The notes beneath the pieces are model-generated. The model did no database searches. It worked only from the letters and a program-made list of their open reading frames with translations, and was not told the origin of the DNA. A program made the position numbers and the translations under genes. Below, piece after piece: positions 42,952 through 51,618 of a stretch of DNA of 64,000 bases (positions within the stretch are counted from its first letter, which is position 1; the number at the start of each line of letters is the position of its first letter). Origin of the DNA: Pinirhizobacter sp036499745 (GTDB lineage Bacteria > Pseudomonadota > Gammaproteobacteria > Xanthomonadales > Rhodanobacteraceae); contig NZ_DASYDG010000041.1 in NCBI RefSeq assembly GCF_036499745.1, forward strand, positions 1-64,000, written 5' to 3'.

Positions 42952-42966
42952 TGGCACGTTACATGC
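42952..42966 (+). promoter_or_regulatory. Sigma-54 (-24/-12) promoter of pilA
   Basis: TGGCACG, four bases, then ATGC. The -24 element matches consensus perfectly and the GG-to-GC spacing is ten bases. The predicted transcription start is near 42978, leaving a leader of about 128 bases with a GC-rich hairpin at 43017-43041. The rest of the 302-base gap between the two pilin genes holds a small hairpin just after the first pilin (about 42809-42823) and no gene. Confidence 0.75.
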
Positions 42967-43105
42967 ACCGCCTCGGCCGAGCTTCCTGGTCGTTCCTGAC
43001 AAGTGAAGGGAGGGGCCCCGGACCCACCTAGGGGATCCGGGACTAGGGCTCAGGGGGCATCACTTTAATCTTCCGGTTAGCTAACCAGATATCCAAGGAA
43101 TCACC

Positions 43106-43573
43106 ATGAAGACTGTGCAGAAAGGCTTCACGCTCATCGAACTGATGATCGTGGTTGCAATCATCGCCATCCTGGCTGCCATTGCCATCCCGGCCTATCA
43201 GGACTACACCATCCGCTCGCAGGTTTCGGAAGGTCTGTCGCTGGCTGACGGCGCCAAGACGGCCGTTGCCGAGTTCTATACCAACAAGGGTGACTTGACC
43301 AATTCCGGCGGTAACGCCTCGGTCGGCCTGGCCAAGAACTCCTCTATCGGCGGTAGCTACGTTGGTAGTCTTAACGTTGAAACGACCGGCGTGATCACGA
43401 TCAACTACGGTGCCGGCAGCAATGGCTTGGGCGCGAAAGCCAATAAGAACCTCTCGAGCAAAGCTCTTTTGCTGTCGCCGATCACAAAGACGGGCGCTAT
43501 CGCCTGGACATGCAAGCCTGCTGCTACCGCCGGTGTCGATGGCAAGTACCTGCCGTCATCCTGCCGCAAGTAA
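43106..43573 (+). CDS. pilA: Type IV major pilin PilA
   Basis: Pilin of 155 residues with leader MKTVQKG cut before FTLIELMIVVAIIAILAA. The head domain has SQVSEGLSLADGAKTAVAEF, the conserved SSIGGSYVGSL strand and a C-terminal disulphide loop between AWTCKP and LPSSCRK. The SD AAGGA lies seven bases before the ATG. It has its own sigma-54 promoter and is followed by a strong terminator, so it is probably the highly expressed major subunit. Type IV pili give twitching motility, adhesion and DNA uptake. Confidence 0.96.
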   Translation: MKTVQKGFTLIELMIVVAIIAILAAIAIPAYQDYTIRSQVSEGLSLADGAKTAVAEFYTNKGDLTNSGGNASVGLAKNSSIGGSYVGSLNVETTGVITINYGAGSNGLGAKANKNLSSKALLLSPITKTGAIAWTCKPAATAGVDGKYLPSSCRK

Positions 43574-43611
43574 GGGCTGATCCTGATTTAGGGTTTTTTG
43601 TTGAAGTACGG

Positions 43612-43642
43612 AAAAGGGCCGCTCTATGCGGCCCTTTTTTTT
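43612..43642 (+). terminator. Intrinsic terminator after pilA
   Basis: A 7-bp GC-rich stem, extended by four A-T pairs to 11 bp (AAAAGGGCCGC against GCGGCCCTTTT), with a five-base loop, directly followed by a run of T residues. It lies 40 bases after the pilA stop. This is the clearest rho-independent terminator in the window and separates pilA from the glycosyltransferase gene. Confidence 0.92.
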
Positions 43643-43779
43643 GGAATTTGTAGACAAAGTAACGCGTATCACATGGGTGTCGGCGTTGATTGTCGGTATA
43701 GTGAACGTGTTTACGCACGCTTATTGATTCAATAGCTCTCCTTCTATTTGACGCATCACCTCAAAGGCCGGCGGCTAAC

Positions 43780-45813
43780 GTGAAGTATTTTGCACGACTT
43801 GTCCAGCATCACTTTTTCGAGGCTGGACTGGCCGCAGCACTGTTGCTGAGTCTGGTATATCTCCCAGGGCTCCATGGCCCTTTCCTGTTCGATGATTTTG
43901 CCAACCTCCCTTCCCTCGGAGCCGAAGGGAGGGTGGACAACGCCGCTAGCTTCGCTCGCTATATAACGTCAGGAAACGCAGATCCCACGGGTAGACCATT
44001 AGCGGTCCTCAGCTTTCTAATTGACGCTAACGACTGGCCAGCAGACCCATTCGATTTCAAGCGCACCAATCTGCTCCTCCACATGCTGAATGGGATGCTG
44101 CTGGCAATTTTGCTGAGGCGTCTGGGGACGGCTCTTGCCCCCACGACAATCCAAACCCAAAAAAACTGGCGTATCGACTTTGCTGCGCTATTGGGTGCCG
44201 CACTTTGGCTTCTGCACCCTTTATTCGTCTCGACGACAATGTATGTCGTCCAACGAGAAGCAATGATCCCCGCTATGACGACACTGGCCGGGCTATTGCT
44301 ATGGACTTTCGCGCGAAAACAGTTCATCGCCGGAAACACATCGAACGCGACTTTGTTGGTTATTGGATTTGGCGCAGCTACCGCGCTCGGCGTCATGGCC
44401 AAGGCGAATGGCGCTCTACTACCAACTTTCATGCTCGTAATGGAATACGTGATATTTCGATGCGACACCGAAACACGACGAACACGAGGTCACCACCTAG
44501 CAATTGTTATAGCAGGATGGATTCCCACATTTTGCGTCGTTGCTTATCTTGTAATGGCAGGCATCAATGCACATGTTCACGGAACCGGGCCACGACCCTG
44601 GAGCATCGGCGAGCGACTCTTGACCGAACCACGCGTGCTGTGGACCTACCTGCGATTACTCTGGCTTCCCAGACCCTATAGTCCGGGGGTCTTCAACGAC
44701 CAAGTCGTCATCTCCACTTCGCTATTCCATCCAGCTTCAACGTCGGTGGCGATTGCGGCGCTAGCTGCACTAGCGGCCATCGCATTGGGCTGTAGAAATC
44801 GCTTTCCAGCAGTCGCCGCTGCCATAGTGTTTTTTCTAGTGGGTCACCTCATTGAATCAACCACAATCCCGCTGGAACTGTACTACGAGCACAGGAACTA
44901 CGTGCCAGCCCTTCTAATGTTCTGGCCATTGGGGCAATGGTTGGCTGGTGATTGGCAAAGGAAAGATGCTGCTTCAGCTTCAGATGCGACGAGAAGAACA
45001 CAATGGCTCAAACCCATGATTGCGGGAATACTCGTGCTACTTCTCGCATCGCTTACATTCTCGAATGCAACACTATGGGGCAATGAAAAAGAGCAGGGCA
45101 TGGTTTGGGCTCGCATTAACCCTGGATCAATGCGAGCTCAGGCAAATGCTGCTCAAGCGGAAGTTCAGCAAGGGAATCCAGAAGCCGCGATAAGACGCCT
45201 ACGCCCTCTTCTACTCGCCCAACCAGATCAAGTGCAGATCGCTTTCAATTTGCTCGGCGCCGAGTGCGCTCTCGGAACAGCCAACACTTCCACGTTGGCA
45301 GACGCGGCGCACGCCTTGCAGGTCACTCGCGACCCCGGGACACTGCTTAGCTCTTGGTTCACCCGAGCTATCGACTCGGCCACACGCGGCGAATGCGCAA
45401 ACTTGAACATGATGGCCTTAAAGACGCTTGTTTCTTCGGGATTGCGCAACCCCTACCTCCCTTCCGGGCGACAACAGGATCTGGTCCACATGCAGGGCAT
45501 GATCGCGTTGCAGCAAGGTAACGTCGCCGCGGCACTGACTTATTTCAATCAGGCGCTGTTGTTACAAATACGTCCAGCAGTGGCACTGGAACAGGCGGCA
45601 ACACTTGGGGCTTATGGGCATCCTCGGGAAGGGCTTGAACATCTTGCCGTATTTGAATCCGTCAAAACCCGGGTTGAAAAGCCTGGGTTCGGTATGCCTG
45701 CGGTGCATGCGTGGGTTCTGGGCCGTCAGCACTATTGGGAGAACGAGTCAGCCCAATTGAGCGCTACCCTTGTCGCCGACCTCGCGAAGAAAAACCAACA
45801 GGTACTGCATTGA
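43780..45813 (+). CDS. GT-C membrane glycosyltransferase with C-terminal repeat domain (TMTC-like)
   Basis: Membrane protein of 677 residues, GTG start. About ten to twelve helices in the first 440 residues are followed by a soluble helical domain. The first periplasmic loop has GPFLFDDFANLPSL, where the Asp pair fits the GT-C catalytic position. GRPLAVLSFLIDAND, LLLHMLNGML and VVQREAMIPAMT follow in the order seen in TMTC/O-mannosyltransferase-type proteins. The C-terminal part has TPR-like helices (ANAAQAEVQQGNPEAAIRRL, ALTYFNQALLLQ). Such enzymes transfer sugars from polyprenyl phosphate to proteins or glycans outside the membrane. Position next to pilA suggests pilin glycosylation (inference). 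Confidence 0.8.
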   Translation: MKYFARLVQHHFFEAGLAAALLLSLVYLPGLHGPFLFDDFANLPSLGAEGRVDNAASFARYITSGNADPTGRPLAVLSFLIDANDWPADPFDFKRTNLLLHMLNGMLLAILLRRLGTALAPTTIQTQKNWRIDFAALLGAALWLLHPLFVSTTMYVVQREAMIPAMTTLAGLLLWTFARKQFIAGNTSNATLLVIGFGAATALGVMAKANGALLPTFMLVMEYVIFRCDTETRRTRGHHLAIVIAGWIPTFCVVAYLVMAGINAHVHGTGPRPWSIGERLLTEPRVLWTYLRLLWLPRPYSPGVFNDQVVISTSLFHPASTSVAIAALAALAAIALGCRNRFPAVAAAIVFFLVGHLIESTTIPLELYYEHRNYVPALLMFWPLGQWLAGDWQRKDAASASDATRRTQWLKPMIAGILVLLLASLTFSNATLWGNEKEQGMVWARINPGSMRAQANAAQAEVQQGNPEAAIRRLRPLLLAQPDQVQIAFNLLGAECALGTANTSTLADAAHALQVTRDPGTLLSSWFTRAIDSATRGECANLNMMALKTLVSSGLRNPYLPSGRQQDLVHMQGMIALQQGNVAAALTYFNQALLLQIRPAVALEQAATLGAYGHPREGLEHLAVFESVKTRVEKPGFGMPAVHAWVLGRQHYWENESAQLSATLVADLAKKNQQVLH

Positions 45814-47750
45814 CTATCCCTCATCGACTTACTATATGGCTCGGGCTTGTCGTCGTACTCGGCGTCGTCGCGGCCACCTACTGGCCTGCCACAAGTGGCG
45901 GATTCCTCTTCGACGACTTTCCCAATATTGTCGACAACGCTTCGGTACAACCTGACAACGTGACGGTGCCAAATTTGGTGCGAGCCGCGCTGTCCTCTCC
46001 AGCCAGCGAATTCAGACGCCCGCTTGCTTCGCTTAGCTTCGCTGCAAACTACCTGATTGCCGGCATGAACCCGTATGGGTTCAAGGTAACGAACATTTTT
46101 GTTCACCTCCTCAATGGCGTGCTGCTGTTCGCTCTCATAACGCGCATCCTGAGATTCATCCATCAGAGCCAATCCGAAACGCAGCGACGATGGATTGCTC
46201 TCTTGGTTGCGTTCGCGTGGATGGCACTACCCATCAACGTCACCGCAGTTGTCTACGTCGTGCAGCGCATGGAGAGCCTTGCCAATGTATTCGTGCTATT
46301 GGGGTTGATCGGCTACGTTGAAGGTCGTTCGAGATCGCTCACTAGCCAACGAGGGCTATTGTTATCGATGGGAAGTGTCGTACTTGGAACATTTCTTGGC
46401 AGCCTTGCTAAGGAAACGGCCGTAATGTTGCCGTTGTATGCCCTTGCGATCGAAATGACGGTTATTCGTTACGGTGATCCCGCGATGATTCGCCCTGTCG
46501 ATCGACGTATCTTGGTTTTCTTCATGGCGACCCTCGCTATCCCAGCGATAGCCGGGCTTGCGATTCTTATTCCAGAAGTACTTGATCCGGCCGCATGGAT
46601 ACGCCGCGACTTTACCCTCGCCACTCGTCTTCTCTCCGAAGGAAGAATTGTTTCGGGGTATATTTTTTCGACGATCTTCCCAACACCACATGCATTGTCC
46701 TTCTACCACGACGATTATGTGATTTCGACGTCTCTATTCTCACCATGGACAACAATTGCATCGTACGTTTTCTTGGCGATGCTGGTCGCTTTTGCCGCGC
46801 TGTTTCGTTCGCGGTATCCATTGGCGACCTTAGGGATCGCTCTTTACTTTGGCTCCAATCTACTCACCGGAACAATACTCCCGCTGGAACTCGTCTATGA
46901 ACATAGAAACTACTTTTCTAGCATTGGAATCTTGCTTGTCGTAGTGCCGCCGCTGATTGTTCGGAGAGGGTGCGGGAACAACCTACTACCGATGCCTGTC
47001 GCCCGTCGCGCACTCCTTGCGGCACTCTTGTCCTACTGGCTTTTCCAGACTGCGATTGCAAGCATCGCCTGGGGGGATCCCCTTGCACTTGCAAGGGACC
47101 TCGCGTGGCGTGCGCCGGGCTCTCCTCGCGCCCAGTATGAACTTGGACGCACCTACATCATTTATTCCCACTACGATCCAGCCTCACCCTTTACTCCACT
47201 CGCATACTCGCCGCTCGAAAAGGCAGCCGCAATTCCAGGGTCATCCATTCTCGCCGAACAGGCACTAATATTCTTCAACGCACACATGCATCGACCAATC
47301 AAGGATGTGTGGTGGCAAAGTATGGATCGAAAGCTTCGGGCGCGGCCTGCAGGTGTCCAGGACGAGAGTTCGCTTGACGCGCTTTCTCGCTGTCTTGTAG
47401 ATAAGAAATGCGACTTTCCGGCTTCGCAGCTACAGACCAGCTTTGAGGCCGCGATGCAACAACCTGGACCGAGCGCTCGCCTTATGGCGATATATGGGGA
47501 CTTTGCCTGGAACGCTTTAGCGAATCGCTCCCTAGCCATTTCACTTCTAGAGCGCGCAACGGTCGCCATTCCATCCGAGCCGGTCTACCACGTTACGCTC
47601 GCTCGAATGTACGCAGCCACGTCCCAGTGGTCAAAAGTCAGAGAGCAACAAATTCGTCTCGAAGCTCTCAATCGAGGCGGCAGTCTAGACGCCGAGATCA
47701 GCAGCCTTCGGGAGCGCATCGCCCACGGCTCGACGGACGACGACAATTAA
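45810..47750 (+). CDS. Second GT-C membrane glycosyltransferase with C-terminal repeat domain
   Basis: Paralogue of the preceding gene, 646 residues. The start is a TTG in a TTGA overlap with it; nothing upstream in frame is better. It has the same order of motifs: GGFLFDDFPNIVDN, FRRPLASLSFAANYL, IFVHLLNGVLLF, VVYVVQRMESLANV and the ILPLELVYEHRNYFS segment, whose partner in the first protein is TIPLELYYEHRNYVP. A C-terminal helical domain follows with GRTYIIYSHYDPASP and repeats. Two adjacent GT-C enzymes may add successive sugars or serve the two different pilins. It ends 8 bases from a convergent glycosyltransferase gene. Confidence 0.8.
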   Translation: MTIPHRLTIWLGLVVVLGVVAATYWPATSGGFLFDDFPNIVDNASVQPDNVTVPNLVRAALSSPASEFRRPLASLSFAANYLIAGMNPYGFKVTNIFVHLLNGVLLFALITRILRFIHQSQSETQRRWIALLVAFAWMALPINVTAVVYVVQRMESLANVFVLLGLIGYVEGRSRSLTSQRGLLLSMGSVVLGTFLGSLAKETAVMLPLYALAIEMTVIRYGDPAMIRPVDRRILVFFMATLAIPAIAGLAILIPEVLDPAAWIRRDFTLATRLLSEGRIVSGYIFSTIFPTPHALSFYHDDYVISTSLFSPWTTIASYVFLAMLVAFAALFRSRYPLATLGIALYFGSNLLTGTILPLELVYEHRNYFSSIGILLVVVPPLIVRRGCGNNLLPMPVARRALLAALLSYWLFQTAIASIAWGDPLALARDLAWRAPGSPRAQYELGRTYIIYSHYDPASPFTPLAYSPLEKAAAIPGSSILAEQALIFFNAHMHRPIKDVWWQSMDRKLRARPAGVQDESSLDALSRCLVDKKCDFPASQLQTSFEAAMQQPGPSARLMAIYGDFAWNALANRSLAISLLERATVAIPSEPVYHVTLARMYAATSQWSKVREQQIRLEALNRGGSLDAEISSLRERIAHGSTDDDN

Positions 47751-47758
47751 TCCTGGTG

Positions 47759-48727
47759 TTAACGTCGCCAGCCTTCAACAACTCCAGTCCGCATGGCGCG
47801 CACCTGGGCGCCTCGGCGCGAATCAATCGCAAGAGTTATGAAAAAGGTCACGATCATTTTGGCGAGGGCCCAACATTTCCACACCCGGGGGACATATGGC
47901 CGCCGAAGAAGTCTTAGAGTGTTTCGATAGAGAAACTGGTGCCGAAGAGGTGATCGCTCGGGCCACACGCGCCAGCCCAGTAACCATATTCGACGGCCTG
48001 CCTCACCCATTCGATGAGTGAACGAAACAGTTGGATCGCCGAACAACAGTCCGCCGGCCGCAAGCACACGAAATGACCACTCGGTGTCGACGTGGTCGAT
48101 GAACAGATCCGCATCCATGCCGCCGAGCAATTCGTACAACGCCAGTGGCATCGTGGTGCCGCTGCCATTGAGGTTAGCCACCGACATTGGCAAGTCGCCC
48201 ATGCTGGTGGGATAGGCACGCGCCCAGCGCCAGCCTCCGACGATGTGATGGAATCCGTGCGACATTCCGGTAGAAATGTCATCCATTGAAGGGCCAACGC
48301 AGCACGCTGTACCGTTTTCGGCCTGCACCTGATTCAGCCGCGCGAGCAACTTTCCAGGTACATCATCGAAAAACTCCGAATCCTGATCCAGCAAGAGCAC
48401 CGCAGAAGAATTGGGTACGTAGCGTTTTGCCTCAGCCACACCAAGGTTCAGGCCTCCGGCGAGCCCGAGATTCCGTCCGGCTTCGACAAGAAAAATTCGA
48501 CCGGTCGTCCCACTCGCCAGCGCTCGTAACCCGTCCACTTCAGCAACTGTCGACCCATTATCCACAATTACTACCGCGGCTAGTTCGCCCAGTGCAGTCG
48601 CTTGACGTGTAAGCACCATGATATCCGGATGGAATGTAACTATCACGGCGACGAAGGCATCCATCTCGAGAATGCTTTCGGCAATATTGTGCATGTCTGT
48701 CGGATCGACCAGGACGCGCGGTGTCAT
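47759..48727 (-). CDS. GT2 family glycosyltransferase (rhamnosyltransferase-like)
   Basis: Cytoplasmic GT-A fold enzyme of 322 residues. The ATG at 48727 overlaps the stop of the upstream glycosyltransferase (ATGA). Motifs: VAVIVTFHPDIMVL, VVIVDNGSTVAEVDGL, EAGRNLGLAGGLNLGVAEA and the DxD-like LLDQDSEF, then NGSGTTMPLALYELLGGMDADLFIDHVDTEWSFR, as in WbbL/RfbN-type rhamnosyltransferases. A C-terminal amphipathic or hydrophobic stretch (LAKMIVTFFITLAID) suggests membrane association. It is the last gene of a four-gene minus-strand glycan operon. Confidence 0.88.
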   Translation of the reverse strand: MTPRVLVDPTDMHNIAESILEMDAFVAVIVTFHPDIMVLTRQATALGELAAVVIVDNGSTVAEVDGLRALASGTTGRIFLVEAGRNLGLAGGLNLGVAEAKRYVPNSSAVLLLDQDSEFFDDVPGKLLARLNQVQAENGTACCVGPSMDDISTGMSHGFHHIVGGWRWARAYPTSMGDLPMSVANLNGSGTTMPLALYELLGGMDADLFIDHVDTEWSFRVLAAGGLLFGDPTVSFTHRMGEAGRRIWLLGWRVWPERSPLRHQFLYRNTLRLLRRPYVPRVWKCWALAKMIVTFFITLAIDSRRGAQVRAMRTGVVEGWRR

Positions 48728-49839
48728 GCGATAGTCTCGCGGAACTTGCGGCCGAAGTTGTCCCAAGAGAACGCGGCCGCAAATCGTCGCGCTCCGCCGT
48801 CCCAGGCCTTTCGTCCGTCAGCTAGGGTCTCGATAATGCGGTTGGAAAAACCCACTTCATCACCCGCCTCTACCAACCACCCGGATACTCCGTCTTCTAC
48901 AGCATCCGGCACACCACCCACTGCGTACGCGATCGTTGGCAGGCCGTGCGCGGCTGCCTCAATCGCCACCATCCCAAAACCTTCGACATCACCGGCAACG
49001 GCCCGCACGGGGAACACGTGTACGTCCGCCGTGGCCAGCGACAGCTTCAATGTGGATTCGTCGCACGGGCCGAGCAAATGAATGTTGCCAGAAAGGCCAA
49101 GCCGCTCGGAAATCGCGATCACGCGCGCTCGTACGTTGGAGCGACCGCCAGCAAGCGCGTCGGGGGCGTCGTCGCCAATTACCACCAGCAGAACACCCGG
49201 GTAACGTGCGACGATCAACGGAAGCACGTCTTGAACGAACTCCACCAATCCCTTCCGCTGAGTCAGCCTTCCCACGGAAAGCATTACCTTCCGTCCCTCC
49301 CATCCCATGGATTGACGAAATTCCTCACAGTGCAAAGTGGAAATATCATCGGGAAGAGTCACGCCCGGGTGGACAACCTTAAGACGCGATGGCCTCACCC
49401 CCGCATCGATCGCTAGTTGTAGCGTGCTTGCACTGTTTGCGATGCACGTGTCGCAACGACGAATCCAAGGCAGCCATAGCAGTCGATAGACTGAGTGGTC
49501 GACAACGAGGTCTAGTCCATGGAGATAGACGACGCTGCGGGCGCCACGCAATCTGGCAGTGATGACGGCGATGGGCGCAGCAAGGCCACTCCCCGCGACA
49601 ATCACGCGAGGACGCGAACCGATTGCGCGGATCAGCGCACGCCAGGCGGCACGAAGCAAAAACAAAGGGAGCGGTTGTACCGCCAGTTCGTCCACCGTGA
49701 CCGATGATGGAAGGCTAACTCGACAACCCGAAGGCCCGATGACGATGAGCTTCCCCATGGCAGAAAGTTCTCGTGCTATATGCAAGTTTAGCCGTTCCAT
49801 ACCGCCGCGAAGTGGTGGCAGATTCCGGGAAACGAGCAT
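48724..49839 (-). CDS. GT4 family glycosyltransferase
   Basis: GT-B fold enzyme of 371 residues; the ATG at 49839 gives MLVSRNLPPLRGGMERLN, the usual beginning of GT4 enzymes with the GG(M/V)ER acceptor loop. Later motifs are VVYLHGLDLVVDHS, KVVHPGVTLPDD, VMLSVGRLTQRKGLVEFV, and the nucleotide-sugar site VEGFGMVAIEAAAHGLPTIA with the E-x7-E spacing, then GGVPDAVEDGVSGWLV. A longer in-frame reading overlaps the upstream methyltransferase gene and is rejected. The gap to that gene is 11 bases. Confidence 0.9.
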   Translation of the reverse strand: MLVSRNLPPLRGGMERLNLHIARELSAMGKLIVIGPSGCRVSLPSSVTVDELAVQPLPLFLLRAAWRALIRAIGSRPRVIVAGSGLAAPIAVITARLRGARSVVYLHGLDLVVDHSVYRLLWLPWIRRCDTCIANSASTLQLAIDAGVRPSRLKVVHPGVTLPDDISTLHCEEFRQSMGWEGRKVMLSVGRLTQRKGLVEFVQDVLPLIVARYPGVLLVVIGDDAPDALAGGRSNVRARVIAISERLGLSGNIHLLGPCDESTLKLSLATADVHVFPVRAVAGDVEGFGMVAIEAAAHGLPTIAYAVGGVPDAVEDGVSGWLVEAGDEVGFSNRIIETLADGRKAWDGGARRFAAAFSWDNFGRKFRETIA

Positions 49840-49850
49840 TGTGCACAGCG

Positions 49851-50570
49851 CTATGGGGTTTTCTTTTTGCAAAAGAAATACACCTGATATTGCCAACGGA
49901 CCGGCCAAAGCGTGAGAGCGAAAGCCTGAATCATACGAAGGGGAATCCGTACCCACGAACCGTTGGTGATCCACGAAATGCTTAGAGGATGTAGGTCCCG
50001 CCATCGCGAATATACCGAGAGACCGACGCTTTCGAACAATGCGGTCCACTGATCGATTTCAAGCACATCTTCCCGCACTGCCACCTGGTGCGTACCCCGA
50101 AAAAGACCAAGCTTGCGAGTGAGGAAGCCAGCATTGGGCACGAGGATCATGAAACGAGCAGTAGGCGTGGAAACCCGAATCATTTCCCGCAGTGCCGCTG
50201 GCTTATCTATGAAATGCTCCAACGAACCCATACACGTAACAGCGTCAAACCGACCCGTGGCGAACGGTAGCACCTCTGCAGGGCCGGTATGAAACTCACC
50301 TTGGGGCAAAACTCGCTCACACTCAGCAATTGCTCTAGCCGACAGGTCAATGCCGCCAACTTGCGCCCCTTGCGATGCAAAATGCTCAAGCCACTCGCCT
50401 GTTCCACAGGCTACATCCAGCACCATATCGCCTCCAAACGAACCAAACTTTCTGGCAATTCGTCGACAATGCCAAGGAATGCAGCGACGAATCCCGAGTT
50501 TTCCATAGTAAGTTTGTTCGTAGAAATCACGGATCTCGCGATGATCTTGGGATGCGTCAGGGGAGGTCAT
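49851..50570 (-). CDS. Class I SAM-dependent methyltransferase
   Basis: Methyltransferase of 239 residues. SAM-binding motif I is MVLDVACGTGEWLEHFASQG (about residue 47). Motif II is GGIDLSARAIAECERV, and FDAVTCMGSLEHFIDKPAAL matches motif IV of methyltransferase family 11/25. The C-terminal part with ISRWRDLH-like text and a hydrophobic stretch (LRMIQAFALTLWPV) suggests membrane proximity. Its substrate is probably a lipid-linked sugar or glycan of this cluster. The ATG overlaps the stop of the upstream GT2 gene. Confidence 0.85.
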   Translation of the reverse strand: MTSPDASQDHREIRDFYEQTYYGKLGIRRCIPWHCRRIARKFGSFGGDMVLDVACGTGEWLEHFASQGAQVGGIDLSARAIAECERVLPQGEFHTGPAEVLPFATGRFDAVTCMGSLEHFIDKPAALREMIRVSTPTARFMILVPNAGFLTRKLGLFRGTHQVAVREDVLEIDQWTALFESVGLSVYSRWRDLHPLSISWITNGSWVRIPLRMIQAFALTLWPVRWQYQVYFFCKKKTP

Positions 50571-51439
50571 CGCCGATCATCCTGCCTGGCGTCCAGACGG
50601 TAAGTAAGCGCGGTGATTTGCTCCGAAATGAGACCAATAAGGAATACGATCACCGCTGCACTCCACATGAGCGTACTCATGTTGGTCAATCTTCCCTCAT
50701 GGAAGAATGTCCACCCATAGTTGGCGCACCCCAGCGTGAAAAACAAGAAACTTGCTGGCAAAAATAACTTCAATGGTGAATATAGTGTTGCGATCTTGAA
50801 GATAATCAGCAAGAAGCGCAAACCGTCGCGAATTGGCTTGATATGGCTGCGGCCCACCCGCTTGTGCGCCTTGATTGGCTCATAAGCCACGCCATAAGCA
50901 CTACGAAAAAAAGCCATTGTGCTTGTGGTGGGATAGGAAAATCCATTGGGCAGTAGATGAAGGAATTCCCGGAACTTGTCCGCGCGCACAACACGGAATC
51001 CGGATGTGAGATCCTTGACGACGTGCCCGGTAATGTGGCTGGCAAGCCAATTGTACAGAGTATTGGCAACACCACGGCCAACGCCAGCCTGACTGTTCCA
51101 GTCGCGTGCACCCACCACCATGTCCAGGCCTTGATCGAGTCGCCCGACAAGGCGCGCGATATCCGCGGGATCGTGCTGCCCATCGCCGTCCATGAATACC
51201 AGAATGTCACCACGGGCGGCACGAGCACCCCGTTTGACTGCAGCACCGTTACCCATGGAATAAGGAGAGCTCAGGCAACTAACGTCGCTGGATTGGCAGA
51301 CCGCGCGTGTCTCGTCCGTCGAACCATCGTCCACGACGATTATCTCGGCTTCGGGGTATCCCGCCTTAAGGCGGGGCAGCACGTCTACCAAGGCCGCAGC
51401 CTCGTTCTTGGCGGGCAGGATAATACTTAGGCGGCTCAA
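50567..51439 (-). CDS. GT2 polyprenyl-phosphate glycosyltransferase (DPM1/GtrB-like)
   Basis: Enzyme of 290 residues that by family transfers a sugar from a nucleotide donor to a polyprenyl phosphate. The GT-A domain covers residues 1-215: LSIILPAKNEAAALVDVLPR, IIVVDDGSTDETRAV, GNGAAVKRGARAARGDILVF and the DxD-type MDGDGQHDP. Then come ITGHVVKDLTSGFRV and RSAYGVAYEPIKAHKRVGRS. Two C-terminal transmembrane helices follow (LFLPASFLFFTLGCANYGWT and SAAVIVFLIGLISEQI). It is first in the minus-strand glycan operon. Its product is the type of donor used by GT-C enzymes such as the two encoded by this cluster. Confidence 0.88.
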   Translation of the reverse strand: MSRLSIILPAKNEAAALVDVLPRLKAGYPEAEIIVVDDGSTDETRAVCQSSDVSCLSSPYSMGNGAAVKRGARAARGDILVFMDGDGQHDPADIARLVGRLDQGLDMVVGARDWNSQAGVGRGVANTLYNWLASHITGHVVKDLTSGFRVVRADKFREFLHLLPNGFSYPTTSTMAFFRSAYGVAYEPIKAHKRVGRSHIKPIRDGLRFLLIIFKIATLYSPLKLFLPASFLFFTLGCANYGWTFFHEGRLTNMSTLMWSAAVIVFLIGLISEQITALTYRLDARQDDRR

Positions 51440-51618
51440 AGGCGTGGCTCCCCGTGGATGAGCAGATCATACCGCCATGGCGCCCTCACAGCATGCGCCC
51501 ATCGGCGAAAGTGCGCTAAATTCCCGCCAGTTCGTCCAAGGAATCCCACCCCATTACAAACGAAGAGCTCATCCGAAGAATAGGCCGTTGTTTCGCGGGC
51601 CCAATAGCCCGGGACAGC

